From Limousia pullorum (GTDB taxonomy: Bacteria; Bacillota; Clostridia; Oscillospirales; Acutalibacteraceae): a DNA stretch of 14,275 bases. The translations under genes were made by a program, and so were the position numbers. A model generated the notes under the pieces. It saw nothing but the letters and a program-made list of their open reading frames with translations. It searched no databases and was not told the DNA's origin. Position 1 is the first letter of the stretch, and each line of letters starts with the position of its first letter. The DNA is taken from assembly GCA_018714545.1 (NCBI GenBank), contig DVNG01000015.1:1-14275 (forward strand), in the 5' to 3' direction. This document shows positions 1 through 6,923 of the stretch, piece by piece.

Positions 1-30
1 AAAAAAGCATCTGCAAATTGCAGATGCTTT
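1..30 (-). terminator. Rho-independent terminator of tRNA-Arg
   Basis: An 8-bp perfect stem, GCATCTGC at 7-14 pairing with GCAGATGC at 20-27, closes a short AT loop. On the minus strand it is followed by a run of six T (A at 1-6). It starts right after the encoded CCA of the tRNA, so it ends that transcript. It may also stop read-through from the aminopeptidase operon, for which I see no clear terminator. Confidence 0.9.
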
Positions 31-107
31 TGGCGCGCTGTAAGGGACTCGAACCCCTGACCTACTGGTTCGTAGCCAGTCACTCTATCCAGCTGAGCTA
101 ACAGCGC
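31..107 (-). tRNA. tRNA-Arg (anticodon ACG)
   Basis: Read on the minus strand, the cloverleaf is complete. The 7-bp acceptor stem is GCGCTGT with ACAGCGC, the D-arm is GCTC...GAGT, the anticodon stem is ACTGG/CCAGT around loop CTACGAA, and the T-arm contains GGTTCGAGTCC. The anticodon ACG (normally read as ICG after deamination of A34) decodes CGN arginine codons. The discriminator base is G and the CCA end is encoded (31-33). It has its own promoter and terminator, so it is a single-gene unit. Confidence 0.97.
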
Positions 108-137
108 ATTTTGCGGCTCTTTCCGAACCGCTATAGT

Positions 138-166
138 ATAATATCACAAACCAAAGGAAAAATCAA
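138..166 (-). promoter_or_regulatory. Promoter of tRNA-Arg
   Basis: On the minus strand, -35 TTGATT (161-166) and -10 TATTAT (138-143) are separated by exactly 17 bp. This gives a short leader before the tRNA at 107. The spacing and the -10 hexamer are the same as in the tRNA-Val promoter at the other end of the window. The rest of 108-242 is AT-rich and shows no gene. Confidence 0.85.
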
Positions 167-242
167 GTGTTTTTTTATTTTTTTTACGATTTCTCAAATA
201 ATCTGTAGTATTAACCTTATTTTTATTTAAGATAACGGAAAA

Positions 243-1652
243 TCAGTTAAAAAAGCAGTAAAATGCTCTGTATGCCATGTAAACGTCGGTTTTTGAAACA
301 ATCTCAAAAGGCGCATGCATGGAGAGTACCGGAACGCCCAAGTCGATTACATCCACGTTCATATTGGCAACGTACTTTGCGATTGTACCGCCGCCGCCCA
401 TGTCAACCTTTCCAAGCTCGCCGGTCTGCCAGCTTACATTGTTTTTCTCAAGCATTGAGCGGATCTCGCCCATGTATTCGGCAGAAGCATCGGATGTGTC
501 GTACTTTCCGCCGTGTCCCATGTATTTTGAGATAACCACGCCTTTGTTGAGATAGGAGCAGTTCTGGGTTTCGTAAACGGAAGCGTATGTTGGGTCAAAT
601 GCGGCGTTCACGTCTGCTGAAAGGCATTTGCTCTTTGAAAGAACTCTGTAGCCCTCTTCACCCTCGGCTTTTGCAAGATCGTAAATAAAGTAACGGAGGA
701 AATCGCTCTGCATACCTGTGTTGCCGTCACTGCCTGTTTCTTCCTTGTCAGCAAGCATGGTGATAACTGTGTTTTCAGGCATTTCTGTTTCAAGAATAGC
801 TGTAAGAGCCGGATAAGCGCAGACACGGTCATCGTGGCCGTAGCCGCCTATCATGCTTTCGTCAAAGCCCACATCCCTTGTTTTAAGTGCCGGAACAAAG
901 CTCAGTTCAGCAGAGAGGAAATCCTCCTCGGTGATACCGTATTTCTTGTTGAGGATGCTCATAATGTTCAGCTTTACAAGGTCGCTTTCGCCGTTGTTGT
1001 CATATGGGCGGGAACCTGCAAGGATATTCAGTTCCTCACCTGTGAACACCTTAGCCATAGGCTTCTGAACCTGTTCCTTTGCAAGGTGGGGAAGAAGGTC
1101 TGTAATGCAGAAGCATGGCTCGTCGTCCTTTTCTCCCAGGTTGATTTCAATCTTTGTTCCGTCTGTTTTAATAACAACACCGTGAAGTGAGAGAGGAAGA
1201 GCAGTCCACTGATATTTTTTAAGTCCGCCGTAATAATGGGTCTTAAACATTGCAAGGCCGCTTGCTTCGTACATTGGATTTGGCTTTAAATCTATTCTCG
1301 GTGAGTCTATGTGAGCAATAGCCAATCTCACGCCGTCTTTAACGCCCTTTTTGCCGATAACAGCAAGAGCCAGAGCCTTGTGGCGGTTTACATAGTATAT
1401 TCTGTCGCCTGCCTTATACTTTTTATCCTGCTCAAAAGGAACGAATCCGGCTTTTTCAGCCAGCTTTACGGCGGTTTTTACCGCTTCACGTTCTGTCTTT
1501 GAGTGGTCGATAAACTTTTTGTAGTCCTCGCAGTATTTGTCAGCTTTTTTGATTTCGCTTTCCTTCATGGAAGCAATGCCCTTGTCGGTTCTGGTAAAAA
1601 GCTGTTCCTTTAATTCCTTAATCTCTGATTTTTCTTCTTTTTTCTTAGACAT
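243..1652 (-). CDS. M18 family metalloaminopeptidase (aspartyl aminopeptidase family)
   Basis: A 469-residue protein of the normal M18 length. It would remove N-terminal, often acidic, residues from peptides in the cytoplasm using two zinc ions. The M18 landmarks are in order: AHIDSPR with a metal-ligand His at about 114, GHDDRVCAYPAL at 272-283, the ADKEETGSDG block with catalytic/metal Glu at about 304-305, the VNAAFDP segment with a metal-ligand Asp near 350, and MHAPFEIVSKTD near the C-terminus with a final His ligand. No signal peptide is visible; the N-terminus is lysine/glutamate-rich. The ATG at 1652 has an AAGGGGTG Shine-Dalgarno about 7 bases upstream. It is the last gene of the minus-strand run, 23 bp after the transglycosylase gene. 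M18 paralogues are named apeA or apeB; I cannot decide which from sequence alone, so no symbol is given. Confidence 0.94.
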   Translation of the reverse strand: MSKKKEEKSEIKELKEQLFTRTDKGIASMKESEIKKADKYCEDYKKFIDHSKTEREAVKTAVKLAEKAGFVPFEQDKKYKAGDRIYYVNRHKALALAVIGKKGVKDGVRLAIAHIDSPRIDLKPNPMYEASGLAMFKTHYYGGLKKYQWTALPLSLHGVVIKTDGTKIEINLGEKDDEPCFCITDLLPHLAKEQVQKPMAKVFTGEELNILAGSRPYDNNGESDLVKLNIMSILNKKYGITEEDFLSAELSFVPALKTRDVGFDESMIGGYGHDDRVCAYPALTAILETEMPENTVITMLADKEETGSDGNTGMQSDFLRYFIYDLAKAEGEEGYRVLSKSKCLSADVNAAFDPTYASVYETQNCSYLNKGVVISKYMGHGGKYDTSDASAEYMGEIRSMLEKNNVSWQTGELGKVDMGGGGTIAKYVANMNVDVIDLGVPVLSMHAPFEIVSKTDVYMAYRAFYCFFN

Positions 1653-1675
1653 ATATTACACCCCTTAAGGTAAAT

Positions 1676-2362
1676 TTACTTTGTTTCATCTGTGGAGAAA
1701 TAAAGCTTCGAATACATTTCATAGGCTGTTTCCACTTTTTCTATATACGCCGTTGTCTGAGCGTAAGGTGTGGTTTTAAGATTTACTCCGTCGTCGCTGT
1801 ACTCAGGATTTTCAAGCCATTCGCTTACCACAAATCCTGCATTGTAGGCGGCGGCAACTGCGCTTCTGCTGTCGTACATGTCTACAAGATAATCCAAGAA
1901 CATTACCCCGTATTTTATGTTGGTTTCAGGGTCGTAAAGGGCAGAGGAGTCCAAAACCTCATCTGCGCCGGAGTAAGTTTGAAGCCAGGTAAAAGTGTCC
2001 GGCATAATCTGCATAAGACCTATTGCGCCTACGGCAGATTCTGCATTTGGGTCGAAATGGCTTTCTGTATTTATTATAGAGTATATAAGAACCTTATCCA
2101 CATCATATTCTTCGCTGTATTTATCCACGTATTCAGTATATTGAAGCTGGTACTGACTTTCAAAAAGTCTTTCCCTTACTTCTGACACAAGGTTTACAAC
2201 CAGCAGTCCTGCGCAGACAATCAAAACAGCCAGCGCACCCGCAATAATAAGGCGTTTCTTGCCCTTGTTTTTTGCGTGTTTTTTGTGACCGTGGGAATTT
2301 CCGTTTTTAACGGATTCGCTTTTATCTTCAACTCTGTATCTGTGCTGTCGCTGTTGGCTCAT
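1676..2362 (-). CDS. Membrane-anchored lytic transglycosylase (SLT domain)
   Basis: A 228-residue protein. A basic, His/Lys-rich cytoplasmic tail (1-37) is followed by one hydrophobic segment at about 38-60, then an extracytoplasmic Slt70-like domain. The domain shows the catalytic Glu in NTESHF (E100), the GLMQIMP motif (115-121), the YGVMFLDYL segment (151-159) and AYNAG (172-176), which together define family 1 soluble lytic transglycosylase folds. Such enzymes cleave the MurNAc-GlcNAc bond of peptidoglycan and leave 1,6-anhydromuramoyl ends. The topology implies action at the outer face of the membrane. The ATG lies one base after the coaE stop (TAA T ATG), with the AAGGGGGA ribosome site inside the end of coaE, so translation is probably coupled. 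The exact substrate cannot be read from sequence. Confidence 0.93.
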   Translation of the reverse strand: MSQQRQHRYRVEDKSESVKNGNSHGHKKHAKNKGKKRLIIAGALAVLIVCAGLLVVNLVSEVRERLFESQYQLQYTEYVDKYSEEYDVDKVLIYSIINTESHFDPNAESAVGAIGLMQIMPDTFTWLQTYSGADEVLDSSALYDPETNIKYGVMFLDYLVDMYDSRSAVAAAYNAGFVVSEWLENPEYSDDGVNLKTTPYAQTTAYIEKVETAYEMYSKLYFSTDETK

Positions 2363-2363
2363 A

Positions 2364-2972
2364 TTATTCCCCCTTTTTCAAATCGTTCTGTAAATTAAAG
2401 GCGGTTTGTTTTATATTCTCCTGAGAACCGTTGTTTTCTATAACGGTGTCAGAATTTTCTATGTAAAAAGCCTCTTCGTGCTGGGCTTTTATTCTCAGCA
2501 AAGCATTTTCACGGCTAAGACTATCCCTTTTCATTATTCTTTCAAGCCTTATATTCTCTTTTGCCAAAACCGTTATAACATGGTCGCACAAAAGGTGGGA
2601 GCCGCTTTCAATAAGCTGAGGTGCGTCGTATAAAATATTTTTTATGCCCTGTGAAACAAGGTGTTCGATATTTTTAAGCACAAGCTGTAAAATATAGGGA
2701 TGAGTCAGGGCGTTTAGTGTGTCTGTGTTTTCCCTTGAGGAAAAGGCTCTTTTAGCAAGCAGAGGTCTGTCTAAACTGCCGTCACCTTTTATTATATCAT
2801 TTCCAAAGGCGGCGCAAAGTCCGTAAAGAGCGGGACTGTTTGGTGCTAAAGCCTCTCTTGCCAGCTTGTCGGCATCAATTACCGCCCAGCCATTTTCTTT
2901 GAAAACAGAGGACACAACGCCTTTTCCGGCTCCGGTTTGTCCGGTAAGTCCTACAAGATTATATTTTCTCAA
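2364..2972 (-). CDS. coaE: Dephospho-CoA kinase (TTG start)
   Basis: This enzyme catalyses the last step of coenzyme A synthesis, ATP-dependent 3'-phosphorylation of dephospho-CoA. Visible CoaE features are GLTGQTGAGKG (P-loop), VIDADKLAREAL, YDAPQLIESG (equivalent of the family's DIPLLFE region) and RIMKRDSLSRENALLRIKAQ (lid and adenine region). The length of about 202 residues is normal. No ATG is available. Two in-frame TTG codons lie at 2978 and 2972. The GAGGTG ribosome site at 2980-2985 is only 1 base from the first but 7 bases from the second, so 2972 is chosen. The start overlaps the sua5-type gene by 14 bp. One oddity is that the P-loop Lys (K17) is followed by Gly instead of the usual Ser/Thr. 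The fold assignment is firm; catalytic competence is likely but not proven. Confidence 0.92.
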   Translation of the reverse strand: MRKYNLVGLTGQTGAGKGVVSSVFKENGWAVIDADKLAREALAPNSPALYGLCAAFGNDIIKGDGSLDRPLLAKRAFSSRENTDTLNALTHPYILQLVLKNIEHLVSQGIKNILYDAPQLIESGSHLLCDHVITVLAKENIRLERIMKRDSLSRENALLRIKAQHEEAFYIENSDTVIENNGSQENIKQTAFNLQNDLKKGE

Positions 2973-4017
2973 GGTCAATCACCTCAAAACCTGCGGCTCT
3001 GATAAGTCTGTTGTAAACTGCAAGACCTATTCCCTGAATAGATGGACATCTTGCAAAGACTTTCTTTATGCTTTCGTCGTTGTCGATTTCCCTAAGCTCG
3101 TCAAAAAGTCTGTGAGCCTGACTTTCCTGGTCTTTTTCTTTTCCCATAGAAAGGGTTTTGCATTTCAAATCCTTTATGTCCTCTTCCCAGCAGAGAGCGG
3201 CTGTGTTTTCGTCATCATGGCTGTTTACATAGTCAATGTATGCTTTTGAAGAGCCTTTGATTATAACAACCTCAGCTTTCGGAGCATAGTGCTTGTACTT
3301 CATACCCGGGCTTGCGGCTTTTACGCCGTCTTTCAGTTTGTGCAAAACTGCGTCGTCCATTTCAACCTCGCCCAAAGCTTCTCGAAGCTGCTCTAAGGTA
3401 ACTCCGCCCGGTCTTAAAAGCCTCGGCTTTTCTCCGGCAAGGGTTATTACTGTGCTTTCCACGCCCACACTGCATTCTCCACCGTTTATAATGGCTTCGA
3501 TTCTGCCTTTCATGTCGTTCATAACATGCTGGGCGGTGGTGGGGCTGGGACTTCCGGAAAGATTTGCCGATGGTGCGGCTATGGGAGTTCCTGCCGCTCT
3601 TATGAGTGCGGCGGCTGATTTGTGAGAGGGTATTCTCACAGCCACAGTGTCAAGACCTGCGCTGACCTCATCGGGGATAATATCCGACTTTTCCATAATT
3701 ATTGTGAGAGGGCCCGGCCAGTATTTATCGGCTAAAATCTTTGCCCCTTGGGGTATCTTTTTTACAAGATTGTATTTTTCTATATCCTCAAAAGCTGCCA
3801 CATGGACAATCAGAGGATTGTCGCCGGGTCTGCCCTTTGCTTTAAAAATTTTGGATACAGCCTTTCCGTTTAAAGCGTCGGCGGCAAGACCGTATACGGT
3901 TTCCGTGGGCATACCCACAAGACCGCCATTGCGGATTATCTCTGCCGCTTTTTCTATATCCTCCGGTGAGGAAGAAAGCATAACGGTATTTAAAGGCTCA
4001 TTGCTTATTGTCTGCAT
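2959..4017 (-). CDS. L-threonylcarbamoyladenylate synthase, Sua5 type
   Basis: A 352-residue protein with the two-domain Sua5 layout. The YrdC-like catalytic domain (about 15-210) contains GMPTETVYGLAADA, KAKGRPGDNPLIVHV, WPGPLTII, APSANLSG, the GVESTVI segment and LRPGGVT. A linker, SPGMKYKHYAP (236-246), leads to a C-terminal Sua5 domain (about 247-350). It makes threonylcarbamoyl-AMP from threonine, bicarbonate and ATP. The TsaBDE system then uses this to put t6A37 on ANN-decoding tRNAs. It lies 80 bp downstream of prfA, a common Firmicute neighbourhood. The ATG at 4017 has an AGGTG motif about 11 bases upstream, a somewhat long spacing. Its 3' end overlaps coaE. Names in use include ywlC, tsaC and sua5. 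Confidence 0.96.
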   Translation of the reverse strand: MQTISNEPLNTVMLSSSPEDIEKAAEIIRNGGLVGMPTETVYGLAADALNGKAVSKIFKAKGRPGDNPLIVHVAAFEDIEKYNLVKKIPQGAKILADKYWPGPLTIIMEKSDIIPDEVSAGLDTVAVRIPSHKSAAALIRAAGTPIAAPSANLSGSPSPTTAQHVMNDMKGRIEAIINGGECSVGVESTVITLAGEKPRLLRPGGVTLEQLREALGEVEMDDAVLHKLKDGVKAASPGMKYKHYAPKAEVVIIKGSSKAYIDYVNSHDDENTAALCWEEDIKDLKCKTLSMGKEKDQESQAHRLFDELREIDNDESIKKVFARCPSIQGIGLAVYNRLIRAAGFEVIDLEKI

Positions 4018-4042
4018 TTAAAAATTACACCTGTTTCTCATT

Positions 4043-4048
4043 ATTATA
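4043..4048 (-). promoter_or_regulatory. Possible internal promoter upstream of the sua5-type gene
   Basis: The 80-bp gap after prfA contains a perfect TATAAT on the minus strand (4043-4048), 25 bases before the start codon. No good -35 hexamer sits 16-18 bp upstream (the best is TTTCAC-like). It may give extra transcription of the downstream genes inside a longer operon. This is weak evidence because the region is AT-rich. Confidence 0.4.
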
Positions 4049-4097
4049 ATGTGTTTATGTGAAAGTGAAATGTTCGATTAGTAGAAATTTATAAAAA

Positions 4098-5180
4098 CTA
4101 ATTGTTTTCCTCCATGGACTGCTGAAGCTGTTTTGCTCTGTGAGCGGCGATAAGTGCGTCCACAATTTCCTCAATATTGCCGTTTAAAATGTCATCGATT
4201 TTATATAGTGTAAGACCTATTCTGTGGTCGGTTACACGTCCCTGAGGATAGTTGTAGGTTCTTATTCGCTCGCTTCTGTCACCGGTTCCAACCTGCTGTT
4301 TTCTCTCTGCGGCGATAGAGTCCTCCTGCTCCTCACGCTTTGCCTGCAAAAGACGGCTTTTAAGAACCTTCATGGCCTTGTCCTTGTTTTTGTACTGGCT
4401 TCGCTCGTCCTGACATTCGACCACAACTCCTGTGGGAATGTGGGTGATTCTTATGGCACTTTCGGTTTTGTTTATGTGCTGACCGCCTGCGCCGCTGCTT
4501 CGGAAGGTATCAATCTGCAAGTCGGCAGGATTTATCTCAAGCTCAACATCCTCAGCCTCAGGGAGAACCGCAACCGTAACTGTTGAAGTGTGTATACGTC
4601 CCTGACTTTCGGTTTCCGGAACTCTCTGAACACGGTGAACGCCGCTTTCAAATTTAAGCTTTGAATATGCGCCCTCGCCGTTTATCATAAAGGAAATTTC
4701 CTTAAAACCCCCAAGCTCTGTTTCGTTGGCGTTTATTATCTCGGTTTTATATCCCTGCTTTTCCGCAAACATGCTGTACATACGGTACAAAACGCCGCAG
4801 AAAAGTGCTGCTTCCTCGCCGCCGGCTCCTCCTCGGATTTCCATAATAACATTGCGGCTGTCGTTGGGGTCCTTGGGAAGCAAAAGAATTTTAAGCTCTT
4901 CCGTAATTTCCGGAAGCTTTTCCTTGCAGTCGTCTATTTCAGCCATAGCCATTTCACGGAAATCTTTATCAGAGGAGCTGTCCTCTATAATTTCACGGGC
5001 TTCATCCATTGCTTTTAAAATTTCCTTGTACTCACGGTACTTTAAAACAATAGCTTCAATAGACTTGACCTCTTTCATAACCTTTGAATATTCGTTGGGG
5101 TCTGCCGCAACAGAGGGGTCGTAAAGACGGTTGTTAAGCTCGTCGTATCTTTTGCTGAAAATCTCGATTTTTTCAAACAT
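4098..5180 (-). CDS. prfA: Peptide chain release factor 1 (RF1)
   Basis: A 360-residue class I release factor that recognises UAA and UAG in the ribosomal A site and triggers peptide release. The universal GGQ motif is at residues 232-234 (SSGAGGQHINKTESA). The stop-codon recognition tripeptide is PxT type (PET, 188-190, in VQRVPETESQGR), which marks RF1; RF2 has SPF. The RGGAGGEEA segment (116-124) and the C-terminal GTGDRSERIRTYN block are also present. The length is typical. The ATG at 5180 follows an AAAGGA site about 10 bases upstream. The upstream neighbour is the DUF951 gene (61 bp away) and the downstream one is the sua5-type gene. The usual partner prmC, which methylates the GGQ glutamine, is not between prfA and the sua5-type gene. 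Confidence 0.98.
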   Translation of the reverse strand: MFEKIEIFSKRYDELNNRLYDPSVAADPNEYSKVMKEVKSIEAIVLKYREYKEILKAMDEAREIIEDSSSDKDFREMAMAEIDDCKEKLPEITEELKILLLPKDPNDSRNVIMEIRGGAGGEEAALFCGVLYRMYSMFAEKQGYKTEIINANETELGGFKEISFMINGEGAYSKLKFESGVHRVQRVPETESQGRIHTSTVTVAVLPEAEDVELEINPADLQIDTFRSSGAGGQHINKTESAIRITHIPTGVVVECQDERSQYKNKDKAMKVLKSRLLQAKREEQEDSIAAERKQQVGTGDRSERIRTYNYPQGRVTDHRIGLTLYKIDDILNGNIEEIVDALIAAHRAKQLQQSMEENN

Positions 5181-5241
5181 TTATTTCAAATCCTTTCTAT
5201 TACCTGAAGTTTAAAGTTAAATTCGGGACAATAGGGGACTG

Positions 5242-5421
5242 CTAATCTCTTTGAATTTTTTTAATATTTTTTTCGATTTTATTTCTCGGAACCATTACTT
5301 CATGTCCGCATTTGGTACAGCGGATTTTAAAGTCCATGCCCACACGGAGCACCAAAAACTCCTTACCTCCGCAGGGGTGGGACTTTTTCATTTCAAGTCT
5401 GTCGCCAACCTTTACATCCAT
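5242..5421 (-). CDS. Small DUF951-family protein, 59 residues
   Basis: A short gene found by reading the minus strand between hflX and prfA. The product begins MDVKVGDRLEMKKSHPCGG and continues with a LRVGMDFKIRC stretch, CTKCGHEVMVPR, and a lysine-rich tail ending IQRD. This matches the pattern I know for DUF951 (B. subtilis YyzM-like): a KVGD start, a KKxHPCG motif, a GxDxxxxCxxCG motif and a short basic tail. Three cysteines (C17, C35, C38) with H15 or H40 could bind a metal, but that is inference. The function of the family is unknown to me. The ribosome site AGGGAGG is 6 bases from the ATG, and a good promoter lies 37 bp further upstream, so this is very probably a real gene and the first of the prfA transcript. 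Confidence 0.92.
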   Translation of the reverse strand: MDVKVGDRLEMKKSHPCGGKEFLVLRVGMDFKIRCTKCGHEVMVPRNKIEKNIKKIQRD

Positions 5422-5457
5422 ATTATGCCTCCCTGTTTTGATTTACGCTATCGTATT

Positions 5458-5486
5458 ATTATACCACATTTTTGTAACCTGTACAA
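5458..5486 (-). promoter_or_regulatory. Promoter of the DUF951-prfA operon
   Basis: On the minus strand, -35-like TTGTAC (5481-5486) and perfect -10 TATAAT (5458-5463) are separated by 17 bp. TGG directly before the -10 makes it an extended -10 (TGnTATAAT). Transcription would start about 30 bases before the DUF951 ATG. No terminator is visible between hflX and this site, so hflX read-through may add to it. Confidence 0.75.
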
Positions 5487-5505
5487 CGAATAAAGTCGGA
5501 TACAA

Positions 5506-6756
5506 TTATTCTGTGATGTAATCCCTTATGCGTCCGTAAAGAATTTCATCCACAACCGCTTCAACCTCTATGCCCTCGGCTGTGTATTCCTCGGAAATAA
5601 GTGTTCCCGACTTGCGTATTTCAGCGGAAATTCCCGCCATGGAGAAAGGAAGAAGAAGCTTTACCCTTTTCATTCTTACAGGAAGATTGTCTTCAATAGC
5701 CTGTAAAAGCCTGTCTATTCCTTTTCCGGTTTTTGCGGAAATTCTCACGGAATTGCCGATTGATACAATATCGTTTTCTGCGGAAAGCAGGTCGCATTTG
5801 TTGAGCACAGGAATTACAGGTCTGTCTTTACAGCCAAGGCTTGCCAGCAAATCCTCGGTAACCTCAAGGTGAAGCTTTGCTTCATCGTTGCTTACGTCGC
5901 ATACGTTTAATATTATGTCGGCGTTTGCAGCTTCTTCCAAGGTTGATTTAAAGGCTTCAACCAGATGGTGGGGCAGACGGCGGACAAAACCTACCGTGTC
6001 TATAAGCATAACGGTGATTCCTGACGGAAGTTTTAATGCCCTTGAGGTTGGGTCAAGGGTAGCAAAAAGCTTGTCCTCAGCCAAAACTCCAGCCTGTGTC
6101 AGATAATTCATGAGTGTTGACTTTCCGGCGTTTGTATAGCCTACGATTGCAACTGTTATGACATTGTCCTTTTCACGGCGTTTTCTAAGTCTTTCACGGT
6201 GTTCTTCAACCTCTTTAAGCTGTTCCTTTAATGTTTCTATTTTTCTTCTTATGTGTCGGCGGTCGGTTTCAAGCTTTGTTTCACCTGGGCCTCTTGTGCC
6301 TATTCCGCCGCCCAAACGTGACATCTGAACGCCCTTACCTGTAAGTCTTGGAAGCATGTATTTAAGCTGGGCAAGCTCTACCTGTAATTTGCCCTCCTTT
6401 GACCTTGCTCTTAAAGCGAAAACGTCAAGGATAAGCATTGTTCGGTCAATAACTCTAACGTCGGTGGCCTCTTCAATGTTTCTTATCTGTGTAGGTGAAA
6501 GCTCACAGTCAAAAATAAGCAAATCTATCTCATGAATGTCACAGTATTCCTTTATTTCCTCAAGCTTTCCGGAACCCACATAGGTGGCGGTTTCCGGTCT
6601 TTCCAGCTTTTGTGTTATGCTTGCAACAGGCTCTGCGCCTGCGCTTTCCGTAAGCTCGAAAAGCTCTTCAAGAGATGACAAAGCGTCATATTCTCCTGTA
6701 TCAACGCTTACAAGCAAAGCTCTTGTTACTTTTTCCTCGTTGTTCTGTATTTCCAT
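5506..6756 (-). CDS. hflX: GTPase HflX
   Basis: A 416-residue ribosome-associated GTPase that splits stalled or stress-damaged 70S ribosomes. The N-terminal HflX domain (about 10-195) shows TYVGSGKLEEI, FDCELSPTQIRN, VIDRTMLILDVFA and the glycine-rich loop RLGGGIGTRGPGETKLE, followed by a charged coiled-coil linker (about 165-197). The G domain has G1 GYTNAGKS (206-213), G3 DTVGF (253-257) and G4 NKCD (319-322), then SAKTGKG as G5 and a short C-terminal extension. The length is normal. The ATG at 6756 has a strong GGAGG site 6 bases away. It is transcribed divergently from nadB with its own promoter and stands at the head of the minus-strand run. Confidence 0.97.
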   Translation of the reverse strand: MEIQNNEEKVTRALLVSVDTGEYDALSSLEELFELTESAGAEPVASITQKLERPETATYVGSGKLEEIKEYCDIHEIDLLIFDCELSPTQIRNIEEATDVRVIDRTMLILDVFALRARSKEGKLQVELAQLKYMLPRLTGKGVQMSRLGGGIGTRGPGETKLETDRRHIRRKIETLKEQLKEVEEHRERLRKRREKDNVITVAIVGYTNAGKSTLMNYLTQAGVLAEDKLFATLDPTSRALKLPSGITVMLIDTVGFVRRLPHHLVEAFKSTLEEAANADIILNVCDVSNDEAKLHLEVTEDLLASLGCKDRPVIPVLNKCDLLSAENDIVSIGNSVRISAKTGKGIDRLLQAIEDNLPVRMKRVKLLLPFSMAGISAEIRKSGTLISEEYTAEGIEVEAVVDEILYGRIRDYITE

Positions 6757-6799
6757 AAATACCTCCGGTTTGTAAACTGAAAGTTCGTTTTTAACATAG

Positions 6800-6828
6800 A
6801 TTTTATCAAATTGTCTTATTTATTACAA
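6800..6828 (-). promoter_or_regulatory. Promoter of hflX
   Basis: Minus-strand -35 TTGTAA (6823-6828) and -10 TAAAAT (6800-6805) have a 17-bp spacer, and TGA just upstream of the -10 extends it. It sits 44 bp before the hflX start codon. Confidence 0.65.
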
Positions 6829-6868
6829 AAAAATTGAAAACACTATTTTAAATCAAAACTAATTGTAG

Positions 6869-6874
6869 TATAAT
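6869..6874 (+). promoter_or_regulatory. Probable -10 element of the nadBC promoter
   Basis: A perfect TATAAT lies 49 bp upstream of the nadB ATG. The sequence 17 bp upstream (TTTTAA at 6846-6851) is a poor -35, which would fit a promoter that needs activation or is weak. I could not identify a convincing NiaR-type or other NAD-related operator. Confidence 0.5.
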
Positions 6875-6923
6875 ATATTCAAATAATTTTGTAAACCAAC
6901 ATTTAATAACAGGGGTAAGGAAA

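Noticed and set aside
6765..6900. Operator pair GGTTTGTAAAC near hflX and TTTGTAAACC near nadB
   Set aside because: The match is partial, the copies are about 120 bp apart, and I cannot connect them to a known NAD-regulator motif. AT-rich intergenic DNA gives such matches by chance.
6757..6923. Riboswitch or T-box before nadB or hflX
   Set aside because: The leaders are too short, with no conserved core or terminator hairpin.
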